Source: Actinomycetota bacterium
GTDB lineage: Bacteria > Actinomycetota > Thermoleophilia > Solirubrobacterales > Solirubrobacteraceae
Length of the DNA: 41,557 bases
Assembly (NCBI GenBank): GCA_009699865.1
Contig: WLNJ01000013.1
Location: forward strand, 1 to 41,557
Direction of reading: 5' to 3'
The position numbers were made by a program, and so were the translations under genes. The notes beneath the pieces were generated by a model. That model saw only the letters and a list, made by a program, of their open reading frames with translations. It had not been told where the DNA came from and did no database searches. Of this stretch, positions 24,376-33,001 are shown piece by piece. Position 1 is the first letter of the stretch; every line of letters begins with the position of its first letter.

Positions 24376-25100
24376 GCTGTGATGAGCGCCGTCTGGAACA
24401 GACGGGGGTCATTACTAATAATGCCAGCTACACCAATATTAATGAGGCTCTGCATGCGATCAGCATCATCCACTGTCCACACGAACAGTTCGCCACCCGC
24501 TTCTCGCACAGCATCGTTGAGTTGCTCAGTGGCAACACACCAATGCGCCATCACGCAATCAATGACACCACGGCGGATTCGGTCGGCAGCCTGAGCAGGC
24601 AGCGCACGGCGCAGCCACATGACCATTGCGAACGCGGGAAGCATCGTGATCGGGTTCTTGGTCCAGTCACGGCTCGCCTTAGGAACTGACCAGCCGACGC
24701 GGATCTCCGGCGCGGCCCGCTTCATGGCCTCAAGCGACCGCTCGTACTGGGACGAGACCAGAGACCGCGACTGCAGGTTCCGCTCAGTCAGAGCGCGAGC
24801 AACACGAGCCTCGTAGCCCGGGATCTTCAGGTCAACATCAAAGTCGATTCCGTCGAAGCGGGGTGAAGCAAGATGGTCAAGGGCAGCTGTCAGCGTGACA
24901 GGCGTGCGCGAATGGATGTCGTCCAAGTCATGCGCGAGCACAAGCGGCGAGTGAGGATCCCGCGGGGAACTGGGCAAGATGTCGAACTCGATCATGTCCA
25001 CGCCCGTGGCGAGCGCGGTATCGAAACTTTCAAGTGTGTTGCCCGGGTGCATGGCATGCGCCCCTTTGTGGCCGACACGGACGAGCTTGGTTGAGTTCAT
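24372..25100 (-). CDS. Glycerophosphodiester phosphodiesterase (GDPD)
   Basis: The protein has 242 aa, a single TIM-barrel domain. It begins VRVGHKGAHAMHPGNTLESF. The metal ligands E38 and D40 (MIEFDI) and the general acid region AHD (57-58) are present. The canonical HRG and PENT motifs are altered to HKG and PGNT, a possible sign of altered specificity. It hydrolyses glycerophosphodiesters to glycerol-3-phosphate and an alcohol. No signal peptide is present, so it acts inside the cell. The ribosome binding site AAGGGAGG is 5 nt before the ATG. It is the first gene of the GDPD-Crp-Nudix-ASCH operon. Confidence 0.85.
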   Translation of the reverse strand: MNSTKLVRVGHKGAHAMHPGNTLESFDTALATGVDMIEFDILPSSPRDPHSPLVLAHDLDDIHSRTPVTLTAALDHLASPRFDGIDFDVDLKIPGYEARVARALTERNLQSRSLVSSQYERSLEAMKRAAPEIRVGWSVPKASRDWTKNPITMLPAFAMVMWLRRALPAQAADRIRRGVIDCVMAHWCVATEQLNDAVREAGGELFVWTVDDADRMQSLINIGVAGIISNDPRLFQTALITA

Positions 25101-25175
25101 GACTGCCTCCCTTTGCTTTCGTCCATCACAACACCAACAGTAGGGCGCGGTTTCGGTTTTTCCGAACTACTTTGC

Positions 25176-26177
25176 TTAGGTGAGCTCGCGGCCGTACTGC
25201 TTGGCGTAGTACTCGCGGTAGTCACCGGAGCGGATTGACTCCCACCATGCCGCGTTATCGCGGTACCAGGCGACCGTCTGTTCCAAGCCCTCGGCGAAGT
25301 GCGTCCTAGCCTTCCAGCCAAGCCCTTCAAGCTTCGTTGATGCCAGTGAGTACCGCCTATCGTGCCCGGGACGGTCGGTTACGTAGTCGATCAGGTCCTC
25401 GCTGGTCCCTGTCAACTCGATAATCCGCTTGACAACATCAATGTTGGGGCACTCATCAGGCCCACCACAGTTGTAGACCTCGCCATACTTGCCGTGGTCA
25501 AGAACGTGGCCAATCCCGCGCCCAAAGTCCTCCACAAAGAGCCAGTTCCGGACCTGCATGCCATCGCCGTAGATGGGAAGCGAGTCGCCGTGCATTGCGT
25601 TGAGAATCATCAACGGAATCAGCTTCTCTGGGTACTGGAAAGGGCCGTAGTTGTTTGACCCACGCGCAATCGACGTCGGCAGGTCAAACGTGTGGAAATA
25701 GCTCTCCACAAGAAGGTCAGCACCAGTCTTAGTTGCGCTGTAAGGAGAGGAAGGCTGAAGCGGAGACTCCTCTGTGAACGAGCCCTCCTCAATCGATCCG
25801 TAGACCTCATCCGTTGAAACCTGGACGTAGCGAAGACCGTCCTCGCGAGCGCGCTCAAGGAGCGTATAAGTGCCCTGACCATTGGTCACGACAAATGCGT
25901 CTGGCTCAGCGATCGACCGGTCAACGTGTGTCTCAGCGGCAAAATTGACAATTGCGTCAACACCCTTAGCGGCCTCAGCAACAGCGGCAGGATCCTCAAT
26001 CGCACCATGGACCAAGCCCAAATAACGGGAGTTGCCCTCAAGGTCGGCGAGATTCTCGCGGCGACCTGCATAGGTCAGCTTGTCAAGGACGATGATCTCG
26101 TCATCGCTCTCCTCGAGGCGGAGCCTCACAAAGTTTGAGCCAATAAATCCAGCACCACCACAGACCAGCAGTTTCAT
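25176..26177 (-). CDS. rmlB: dTDP-glucose 4,6-dehydratase
   Basis: The protein has 333 aa. The NAD motif is GGAGFIGSNF (residues 7-16), followed by STDEVYGS (121-128) with Thr, Asp and Glu, and YSATK (146-150), the extended-SDR catalytic set of RmlB. It makes dTDP-4-keto-6-deoxyglucose. It is the third gene of rmlA-rmlD-rmlB, joined by a 4-bp ATGA overlap with rmlD. Its product feeds an epimerase (RmlC) that is not present in this window. Confidence 0.95.
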   Translation of the reverse strand: MKLLVCGGAGFIGSNFVRLRLEESDDEIIVLDKLTYAGRRENLADLEGNSRYLGLVHGAIEDPAAVAEAAKGVDAIVNFAAETHVDRSIAEPDAFVVTNGQGTYTLLERAREDGLRYVQVSTDEVYGSIEEGSFTEESPLQPSSPYSATKTGADLLVESYFHTFDLPTSIARGSNNYGPFQYPEKLIPLMILNAMHGDSLPIYGDGMQVRNWLFVEDFGRGIGHVLDHGKYGEVYNCGGPDECPNIDVVKRIIELTGTSEDLIDYVTDRPGHDRRYSLASTKLEGLGWKARTHFAEGLEQTVAWYRDNAAWWESIRSGDYREYYAKQYGRELT

Positions 26178-27025
26178 CTCTGTCCTCCGACTGTTGTTCG
26201 AGCTTCAATGTAGTCGTCTAGGCCTTTGGTCCACGCAGGCAGGCGTGGGGTATCTGGACGGGTTGCTGCCAGCACACTATTTGCAGGGCGGGGCGCTGGA
26301 CGGACGAACTGATCGCTCGTCGTCGGCGTCAGATCACAGGCCGTTCCTGTCCGCTCAAAGATTTCCTTAGCGAAACCAAACCAAGTCGTTTCACCCTCAC
26401 CAGCACAGTGGTGAATGCCACCAGCTTCTGGCAGCAGGGCAAGGTCAATCAAAGCCTCAGCCAGATGTGCGGTGTTGGTGGGACAACCGCGCTGGTCATC
26501 AACCACTGAAACCGCGCCGCGGTCAAGCGCAAGCTTGATCATCGTCTCAACAAAGTTGTTGCCCTCTACCCCAAACAGCCAGGCAGTGCGGACGATTGCG
26601 TGCTGAGAGCCTGCAGCCATCACATTCAGCTCGCCGGCAAGCTTCGTGCGGCCATAAGCCGAACGCGGGCCGGTTGGGTCAGCCTCAACATAGGCACCAT
26701 CCTTGGTGCCGTCAAACACGTAATCGGTGGACACATGTACGACCCGCGGACCGGAGGCGGCGAGAACGCCGGGACCGTCGCCATTGACGACCATCGCATC
26801 GGACTCATGCTCTTCGGCGCCGTCAACGTCAGTCCAAGCAGCGCAGTTGATGATCACATCGGGAGCGAGGTTAGCAACGGCCTGGGCTACGGCCACTTGG
26901 TTGCTGACGTCCAAGTCACTGCGGGTCATGCCAGTGGCCTCAACTCCGCGGGCGGCGGCTGCGCGCATTACATCCCGGCCGAGCATCCCGCCCGCGCCGG
27001 TTACAAGAACTGAACCTGCGCTCAC
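26174..27025 (-). CDS. rmlD: dTDP-4-dehydrorhamnose reductase
   Basis: The protein has 283 aa, the normal length for the reductase alone (no RmlC fusion). It shows VTGAGGMLGRDV, VVHVSTDYVFDG, ARTAWLFG-like VRTAWLFGVEG, and the YGRTKLAGE active-site Tyr-x3-Lys. It makes dTDP-L-rhamnose from the 4-keto intermediate with NADPH. The GTG start overlaps the rmlA stop (GTGA) and the stop overlaps the rmlB start, so the three genes are translated as a unit. Confidence 0.93.
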   Translation of the reverse strand: MSAGSVLVTGAGGMLGRDVMRAAAARGVEATGMTRSDLDVSNQVAVAQAVANLAPDVIINCAAWTDVDGAEEHESDAMVVNGDGPGVLAASGPRVVHVSTDYVFDGTKDGAYVEADPTGPRSAYGRTKLAGELNVMAAGSQHAIVRTAWLFGVEGNNFVETMIKLALDRGAVSVVDDQRGCPTNTAHLAEALIDLALLPEAGGIHHCAGEGETTWFGFAKEIFERTGTACDLTPTTSDQFVRPAPRPANSVLAATRPDTPRLPAWTKGLDDYIEARTTVGGQR

Positions 27026-28098
27026 GGAAGACCCACGGATGAGTTGTCACCCAACATCAGCCTGTAAGCACGGGGCTGACGGTCATCCTGAGTGACGATC
27101 ACATTGCGTCCAAGCAGAGAAGACTCCATGCGGCCGGGCATGTCACGGACAATCGAACCGGAGAGGAGGATCGAATGCTCGATCTCTGCCCGCTCGATCA
27201 CACAGTCCTCGGCGATCGCCGAGTAAGGACCGACATAACAGTCGATCAGGTGCGTGCCGCTGCCAATAATGGCTGGGCCTCTGACCGTTGCGCGCTCAAG
27301 CTTTGCGCCAGGTTCGATTACAACTGGACCCTCAACCTGACTGTCGATCAACTCGCCTTCAACACGCGGAGTGAGAGCACCAAGAATCAGACGGTTGGCC
27401 TCAAGCATGTCGTCAAGCCGGCCGGTGTCCTTCCACCAGCCCTCAACGATGTGTGGCTCAACCCGGCCACCACCATCAACGATGTACTGGATCGCATCGG
27501 TGATCTCCAACTCACCTCGCGGTGAAGGCTCAATTGCCTTGGCGGCAGCGTGAATCTGGGAAGTGAACATGTAGACGCCAACAAGAGCAAGGTTGCTCTG
27601 TGGGTCGCTTGGCTTCTCGACAAGCCTGATGATGCCGCCATCAGGCCCGAGCTCGGCAACGCCGTAGTTCTCTGGGTCCTCAACCTCAGTCAGGAGAATC
27701 ATCGCGTCACGGCCACCGGTGCGGAACTCATCTACCAGCTGATCAATACCGCCCTGCAAAAGGTTGTCGCCCAAGTACATGACGAAGCTGGAATCCCCAA
27801 GGAACGGCTCAGCGGTAAGCACTGCGTGTGCAAGACCGAGTGGATCGTCTTGGACGATGTACTCAATCTTGATCCCGAAACGGGATCCGTCACCAGCTGC
27901 TTCGCGAATTTCATCACCGGTCTCAGGGGCGATGATGATCCCCACCTCTTCAATCCCAGCCGCTGCCATTGCCTCAATGCCGTAGAACAGCACAGGCTTG
28001 TTGGCAACCGGCACCAGCTGCTTGGCGCTGGTGTGCGTAATCGGGCGCAGCCGCGTTCCGCGTCCACCCGAAAGGATTAGTCCCTTAAGTTTCTCCAC
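27022..28098 (-). CDS. rmlA: Glucose-1-phosphate thymidylyltransferase, long form
   Basis: The protein has 358 aa from the GTG at 28098 (EKLKGLILSGGRGTRLRPIT). The nucleotidyltransferase domain (about 1-240) has the GGRGTRLRP loop, KQLVPVANKP and GDNLLQGG. A left-handed beta-helix tail (about 245-358, RATVRGPAIIGSGTHLID) distinguishes the long actinobacterial/archaeal form from the 290-aa RmlA. It couples glucose-1-phosphate to dTTP. An in-frame GTG at 28131 is less likely. It heads the rmlA-rmlD-rmlB operon; TACGCT 10 nt before the start could give a very short leader. Confidence 0.9.
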   Translation of the reverse strand: MEKLKGLILSGGRGTRLRPITHTSAKQLVPVANKPVLFYGIEAMAAAGIEEVGIIIAPETGDEIREAAGDGSRFGIKIEYIVQDDPLGLAHAVLTAEPFLGDSSFVMYLGDNLLQGGIDQLVDEFRTGGRDAMILLTEVEDPENYGVAELGPDGGIIRLVEKPSDPQSNLALVGVYMFTSQIHAAAKAIEPSPRGELEITDAIQYIVDGGGRVEPHIVEGWWKDTGRLDDMLEANRLILGALTPRVEGELIDSQVEGPVVIEPGAKLERATVRGPAIIGSGTHLIDCYVGPYSAIAEDCVIERAEIEHSILLSGSIVRDMPGRMESSLLGRNVIVTQDDRQPRAYRLMLGDNSSVGLP

Positions 28099-28205
28099 TC
28101 TGGCCCGAAGCGTAGTGGCCAAGGCGATCACGGGCGTTGGTTGGCCGTCAGCCCTCAGACGGTCGCTCTCGACGGATGGCTAAGGCCACCCGCAGGACAT
28201 CGCTC

Positions 28206-28667
28206 TTAGTACACGCCGCCGAGCTTGCGGTGGTCCCAAGTCGCAGTCTCAGAAGCGACAAACCGCAGGCCAACACGCTTGGTTGCCTGAGCGGCAACAG
28301 CCTCGCGTCCGGCATCTCCAAGGTCTCCACCCGCGTACTTGCCCATGATTTCCAAACCGAGGGCCAAGACGGCATCGAAATCGTCAACAAGCTCAACATG
28401 GGTTTTCATCATCACCCCGCGCAGTTGATCGTAGGAATCCCCTGCCTCGACCTGGATTGTTGCCCGGTCGTCGCGCTGGAGATTCTTGACCTTCTGAGAC
28501 TTGGCGAAAGTCCAGGCCCAAACCTCACCCTCGCGAACCACGTACCAAAGCGGCATCAGGTGCGGCCAACCATCTTTGCCCAACGACCCACAAGTGACGA
28601 TCCGTTCCTCTTGGAGGAAGGCGACCATTTCCTCCTGGCTCATCTGAATCAATGCTCTGCGGCTCAT
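28206..28667 (-). CDS. PNPOx-like / FDOR-B flavin or F420-dependent protein
   Basis: The protein has 153 aa. A split beta-barrel fold is indicated by MVAFLQEERIVTCGSLGKDG, WPHLMPLWYVVREGEVW and the closing TWDHRKLGGVY, typical of the FDOR-B group that includes F420-dependent reductases and biliverdin-reductase-like proteins. The exact cofactor (FMN or F420) cannot be fixed by eye. The start ATG at 28667 has an AGGGAA ribosome binding site. It is 22 bp downstream of the WYL regulator stop on the same strand and may share its message. Confidence 0.85.
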   Translation of the reverse strand: MSRRALIQMSQEEMVAFLQEERIVTCGSLGKDGWPHLMPLWYVVREGEVWAWTFAKSQKVKNLQRDDRATIQVEAGDSYDQLRGVMMKTHVELVDDFDAVLALGLEIMGKYAGGDLGDAGREAVAAQATKRVGLRFVASETATWDHRKLGGVY

Positions 28668-28689
28668 CAGCTTTCCCTTAGCTTGAGCG

Positions 28690-30882
28690 TCAGGTGGTCT
28701 TAGCGGCGCGACTGCCGCCAGCGGGCTTCTTAGCCGCAGGCTTCTTGGCGGCTGGCTTCTTCGCGCGCGACTTGGCAGCTACCGGTGTGGTCTTACGAGA
28801 AGTTCCTGGGCGCTTCTTGGGACGAGCCTTTGTGCCGCCAAGCTCAGTCACAGCGCGAAGGACTGCCTTGCGCGCTTCGGCAGGTTCAAGCACAGTGGCA
28901 TCGCCGGCCTCTTTGAGGATCTCCTTGACGAGCCAGTCGGTCCCGGCGTAGGAGAGTTCGACAATCACGGACCCATCAGTCAGTTCGGAGTGCACGGTGC
29001 GCTCCTCCCGAGCCCAGCGAGCCCTGTCAGGCGAAACCCAGACAAGCGCAGTGCTGGAGGCGGGAACCTCACCCGTACGTGGCCAGCCCTCAATACCCTC
29101 GGCTGGGTCAACCTCTGGACGCGGTTCGTAAACAGCATCGCCGGTCTGAGCAGACTTGATGCGGTCAAGGCGGAAATGCCTGAGCGCTTCGCGGTCCAGA
29201 TCCCAAGCTGCGACATACCAACCCTCGCGCCCGTTGATTAGGGCGTATGGCTCAACCTTGCGCTTGCTGAACTCGTCCTCGTTCTCCTTGTAGTACTCAA
29301 AGTCAAGGACCTTGCGGTCGGCTACAGCGGAGCAGATCAACTTGGCAATGCCACCATCATCGCCCTGCGGGCCGGCGCTGGCAATATGAAGGCCGTCCTC
29401 AACTGGGTCAACGCCAAGCGCTGTCACAACCTTGTCGCGGGCGGAAGCAAGGGAGCCCTCAGGGAGGTGATCTCCGAGAAGGTCGATGGCAGCAACAAGA
29501 GCCTTGGCTTCAACAGGCAGCAGGCGGGCGGGGCGAGCGAAGGAGTCGCCGTACGGCTCAGGGTCAACATCAATCGCATCGCCATCGCGCTCTGCGTAGA
29601 GAACGTAGGAGCCAGCACCGAAGTTGACGATGTTCAGCACGTTGATGTCCTCCTCAAGCTCCTCATCAGTGACCTGGAGGCGTTCCTTCAGGTCACTGGC
29701 TGAGAGAGTGTCCTTGCGGCGGCCAGCGTCGATCAGAATGGACGCAAGCGTCACGAGGCGGGCAAATCGCTCTGGGCGAATGGCAGCCTGCTCGCGCTCC
29801 TCATCCGGCTCCTTGACCGGAGCCACCTTTGCCTTTGCACTCGCACGCTTCTTGCGTGCCAACTGCGGCTCGCCAGTGTGACGGTCGCGGAGAAGAGCCA
29901 AGCGCTCGGTGTACTCATCGGAGAGCTCGCCCGGCTCCGTGATGGTCGCGTTCCCGGCAAGCCCGAGAACCCAAGACACCAGTGCCCTGGGCTGCGCGTA
30001 CTCAGTTGTGTAAACGGACTGGCCCTTGCCTGCCTTGGTGATCTTGCCAACATGGCCAAAATTACGTGCGACCTGCCAGGAGATCCTGTCGCTGAGCGTG
30101 ATCTTGGCGGTCGCCTTGTGCTCGCCGTACTGCCAGATGGCCCGCTTGGCGTATACGCGTGGGTCGAAGTCAGTTGGGCGCTGGAAGTCGTGCTCTGCCT
30201 TGGTTGCGTAGGCAACCTTTCCGCTCATGCGGGAGAGCCGGAAGACCCGGATTGCGCTGCGGTCGTGTGCGTAACCCACGAGGTAGAACTGGCCGCCCTG
30301 AAAGAGCAACAGGTAAGGGTCCACAGTTCGAGAGCCCTGCTTATCTCGCTCGATTGTGTAGTAGTTGAAAGTGATCGTCTTACGGCGGAAAATGGCGGTT
30401 TCAATCTTGGCGAGCCGCTGCGAAAGGTCGTGCCCACCGGCCGTGGCGGTGATCCCCAAGGCGACCGACGTCTGCTCCGGCCGCTTGTCCGGGCGGGCGC
30501 GGCCCCACGAGAGCTGCTGGAGGGCAAGCCGGAGTGGTTCCGCGTAAGCAAACTCGCCATCAAGGAGAGTGAGTGCGGTCTGAAGGGCGGCCAGTTCACC
30601 ATCGGTGAACTCAATCGGAGCGAGGTAGAAGTTCTCGGGCGGCAGGGAGTAGTTCTCCTGCTCAACTTGGCCATCAGCCGGACGCTCAATACGGAGGTGG
30701 ATCCCAAGCGCTTCGAGTTCCGATCGGTCGGCGTAGAAGCGGCGAGCGAAGGCGTCCTCATTCATTGCGCTGTAACCCTCTACGTCGCGCCTGATCTCCA
30801 TTGCAGTGACTGGTCGCCTCTCCGCCATCAGGTAGGAGATCAGCGACAGCTGCCGGATCAGTTTTTCGGTGTCCTTAGCCAC
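28690..30882 (-). CDS. pafBC: Fused tandem WYL regulator (PafBC-like) with Lys/Ala tail
   Basis: The protein has 730 aa. Two HTH-WYL units are in one chain. The first has an HTH at about residues 5-60 (SLISYLMAERRPVTAMEIR) and a WYL core with FYLVGYAHDRSAIRVFRLSR. The second has an HTH near the middle (LVTLASILIDAGRRKDTLSA) and a WYL core with WYVAAWDLDREALRHFRLDR. PafB and PafC are usually separate genes next to the proteasome; fused forms exist and respond to DNA damage. The last 50 residues are a histone-H1-like AKKPAAKKPAAKKPAG tail. The GTG at 30882 follows TATGCT by 6 nt; extending to 31086 would overlap the next gene. There are no proteasome genes nearby, so the symbol is provisional. 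Confidence 0.8.
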   Translation of the reverse strand: MAKDTEKLIRQLSLISYLMAERRPVTAMEIRRDVEGYSAMNEDAFARRFYADRSELEALGIHLRIERPADGQVEQENYSLPPENFYLAPIEFTDGELAALQTALTLLDGEFAYAEPLRLALQQLSWGRARPDKRPEQTSVALGITATAGGHDLSQRLAKIETAIFRRKTITFNYYTIERDKQGSRTVDPYLLLFQGGQFYLVGYAHDRSAIRVFRLSRMSGKVAYATKAEHDFQRPTDFDPRVYAKRAIWQYGEHKATAKITLSDRISWQVARNFGHVGKITKAGKGQSVYTTEYAQPRALVSWVLGLAGNATITEPGELSDEYTERLALLRDRHTGEPQLARKKRASAKAKVAPVKEPDEEREQAAIRPERFARLVTLASILIDAGRRKDTLSASDLKERLQVTDEELEEDINVLNIVNFGAGSYVLYAERDGDAIDVDPEPYGDSFARPARLLPVEAKALVAAIDLLGDHLPEGSLASARDKVVTALGVDPVEDGLHIASAGPQGDDGGIAKLICSAVADRKVLDFEYYKENEDEFSKRKVEPYALINGREGWYVAAWDLDREALRHFRLDRIKSAQTGDAVYEPRPEVDPAEGIEGWPRTGEVPASSTALVWVSPDRARWAREERTVHSELTDGSVIVELSYAGTDWLVKEILKEAGDATVLEPAEARKAVLRAVTELGGTKARPKKRPGTSRKTTPVAAKSRAKKPAAKKPAAKKPAGGSRAAKTT

Positions 30883-30894
30883 TCGCCGAGCATA
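30883..30894 (-). promoter_or_regulatory. Leaderless -10 element of the WYL regulator gene
   Basis: TATGCT (30894-30889, minus strand) is followed by 6 nt and the GTG at 30882. There is no Shine-Dalgarno sequence. Confidence 0.5.
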
Positions 30895-30961
30895 GTCAGA
30901 GTGGGGTTCAGGCTGACTTCGCGAGGGGGTGACTACCCCGCATATTCCGCACTTTCGTGGG

Positions 30962-31921
30962 TCAGTTAGGGGATTCAGCGGCTGGGAACCACGCTCCGCC
31001 ACCAATTGCGGTGTCGTAGTCAGACCAGGCGCTGCCGGGCGCCAAAGACTTCTCAAGCCGGTCAAATGACCCAAGCTGGCCGCCAAGGTGATCCATCATG
31101 TGGACCAGAGTTGCCTCGCGGGTTAGAGGAAGCACGGGGCTGCCGTGTTCGAGCCGACCGTGGTGGCTCAGAATGATGTGGCACAGGCCACGATTGAGCT
31201 CGGGTGGGAAGCCGTCAATCTGGTTGATCAACGTGCGAATCCGGAAGTACCCCAAGGGGATCTCACCCTGGAGACGCCCGTCAACGGTGAAGTCAATCGA
31301 CGCCGGATCGGTGGTGTAAGCCTCGAGCTTGCCGATGTCATGGAGCAATGCTCCTGTGACAGCGAGGTCGCGGTCAATGCCGGGGAAGTTCCCCGCCACA
31401 TTGCTGACCGACTGCGAGACGGTAAGGCAGTGCTCTAGGAGGCCATGTTGGTAGGCCTGGTGGAACCGCTTGGCCGCGGGTGCGTCCCGGTAGATCGGCC
31501 ATGTCTCGGACTCAGGGCCGAGGACCTCTTCCAGCACTTGGCGGAGGTGAGGCTGCTTGACGCTGTCAATCAGCTCACGCAGGTCTGACTCCATCTTCGC
31601 CGCAGGAGTCGGGGGGCCGTCAAGAAGGTCGTTGGGGTCGTAGTCACCTTCAGCAGCAGGGATGGCGTCGCTGATCTTGAGCGACCGGCCGAACTTCTCA
31701 TGCTCCTCAACCCCTGCGCTGACCTGAACCGCTGCGCCAGGCTTGTAGAGCGCCTCCAGCTCTGGCGTGCTGTCCCAGACATTTGCCTTGATGGAACCGG
31801 TCTTGTCGCCAAGCTCGATCTTGAGGAACGGCTTGCCGGCCTTCGTCTCACGCGTTTGGGAGGAACGGACAAGCAGCACTCCGCTGAAGTGGTCCCCGCC
31901 GGTTAGGTCTCTGACTGCCAT
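30962..31921 (-). CDS. OB-fold and HD-domain nuclease (YhaM-like 3'-5' exoribonuclease)
   Basis: The protein has 319 aa. An N-terminal OB-fold (about residues 5-95, GKPFLKIELGDKTGSIKANVWD) is followed by an HD domain with H159, H164 and the H194-D195 pair (GALLHDIGKLEAY), plus LSHHGRLEHGSP. This order is that of YhaM/CBF1, a 3'-5' exonuclease that trims RNA or single-stranded DNA. The start ATG at 31921 is preceded by TACCTT 8 nt upstream and no ribosome binding site. The WYL gene begins 80 bp after its stop in the same direction. Confidence 0.85.
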   Translation of the reverse strand: MAVRDLTGGDHFSGVLLVRSSQTRETKAGKPFLKIELGDKTGSIKANVWDSTPELEALYKPGAAVQVSAGVEEHEKFGRSLKISDAIPAAEGDYDPNDLLDGPPTPAAKMESDLRELIDSVKQPHLRQVLEEVLGPESETWPIYRDAPAAKRFHQAYQHGLLEHCLTVSQSVSNVAGNFPGIDRDLAVTGALLHDIGKLEAYTTDPASIDFTVDGRLQGEIPLGYFRIRTLINQIDGFPPELNRGLCHIILSHHGRLEHGSPVLPLTREATLVHMMDHLGGQLGSFDRLEKSLAPGSAWSDYDTAIGGGAWFPAAESPN

Positions 31922-31935
31922 GTTGAGCGAAGGTA
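31922..31935 (-). promoter_or_regulatory. Probable leaderless -10 element of the YhaM-like gene
   Basis: TACCTT (31935-31930, minus strand) is followed by 8 nt and the ATG at 31921. Confidence 0.4.
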
Positions 31936-32069
31936 GAACGGGGGCCGGACGGGGCAGCTAAGCCGCAACCTTTCCGGCGGTTTCGTGTTCCAAACCCTGC
32001 AACACCTCCGTCGGGGGAAGTACGATTTTAGAGCAAGCCAGCAGGTCAGCAAGAGGAAAGGGGAGTCAA

Positions 32070-32921
32070 GTGCAGCCACTGTTCGAATACGAAGCTGAGT
32101 TCGCCGGATACCGCACTCGAGTCCTCGAGCTTGAAGGCGAAGGTCCACCCCTTGTTCTCGTCCACGGTTGGTCGGACTCCGCCGACACTTGGAGGCACAC
32201 GCTTGAATCACTCGGCCGGGTTGACCGTGCTGCGATAGCCATTGACTTGCCTGGCTTTGGCAAGGCCCAGCGCCTGGCCTCCGGGCCCATCCTGCCCCAG
32301 TACGACGCCTTCCTTGACGCAGTAGCCAAAGCAGTCGGCCCCGGAGCGGTCTTTGTTGGCAACTCGCTTGGCGGCTGCGCATCGATGCGACTGGCGGAAC
32401 GAAATCGCAGACTTGGCGGCGTGGTTGCGGTCGCCCCAGCTGGCTTGGAAATGGCTCGCTGGTTCTCGATAATCGATCGGGACCCCGCAGTACGGCGATT
32501 GCTCTCACTGCCATTGCCAATGCCGCAGGGTGCAATCAGGGCTGTGGTCGGGCGCACTTACCAAACGCTCGCCTTCGCAAAGCCAGACACGGTTGACCCA
32601 GGCGTAATCCGTGACTTCACAAGCCATCTCCCCGATCGTAAGTCCGTGGCACGCCTGCTCGACAATGGCAAGCGGCTGCTCCCCGAGCTGAAGGACCCGT
32701 TCCGTCTTGAGCGCATCACAGCCCCACTCCTACTCGTCTGGGGAACTGCGGACCGGATGGTGTACCGAACGGGCGCAGACCGCGTTCTGGAAACAGTCCG
32801 TGGCTCACGCCTCGAAATCCTTGATGGCTGCGGTCACTGTCCCCAAATTGAAGAGCCAGCCCGTTTCGCAGGGCTGATCCTCGACTTTGCTGCAGCTGAA
32901 CCCGCACTCAAGGCTGCCTGA
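32070..32921 (+). CDS. Alpha/beta hydrolase
   Basis: The protein has 283 aa. The oxyanion loop is VLVHGWSDSADTW (30-42), the nucleophile is S99 in GNSLGG, and D228 (GTADRM) and H256 (GCGHCPQIEEP) complete the triad. The GTG start at 32070 has GGGGAG 5 nt upstream. The substrate is unknown. It lies 80 bp before, and in the same direction as, the PHA-synthase-like gene, so an acyl-ester or polyester role is possible; that is inference. Confidence 0.88.
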   Translation: MQPLFEYEAEFAGYRTRVLELEGEGPPLVLVHGWSDSADTWRHTLESLGRVDRAAIAIDLPGFGKAQRLASGPILPQYDAFLDAVAKAVGPGAVFVGNSLGGCASMRLAERNRRLGGVVAVAPAGLEMARWFSIIDRDPAVRRLLSLPLPMPQGAIRAVVGRTYQTLAFAKPDTVDPGVIRDFTSHLPDRKSVARLLDNGKRLLPELKDPFRLERITAPLLLVWGTADRMVYRTGADRVLETVRGSRLEILDGCGHCPQIEEPARFAGLILDFAAAEPALKAA

Positions 32922-33001
32922 CTGACGCAGCTTGACTGTCGCTCCCACCGCAAGCTGGGCTTGTCAGGCACCCTGAGCCGTACAGCTTCTGAACTACTCC
33001 G

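Noticed and set aside
25130-25170. Terminator between rmlB and the GDPD gene
   Set aside because: The TTCGG-AAAAA-CCGAA stem is only 5 bp and no T-tract follows.
30883-31086. N-terminal extension of the WYL regulator to 798 aa
   Set aside because: It would overlap the end of the YhaM-like gene and read through non-conserved sequence. The GTG at 30882 has a well-placed -10.
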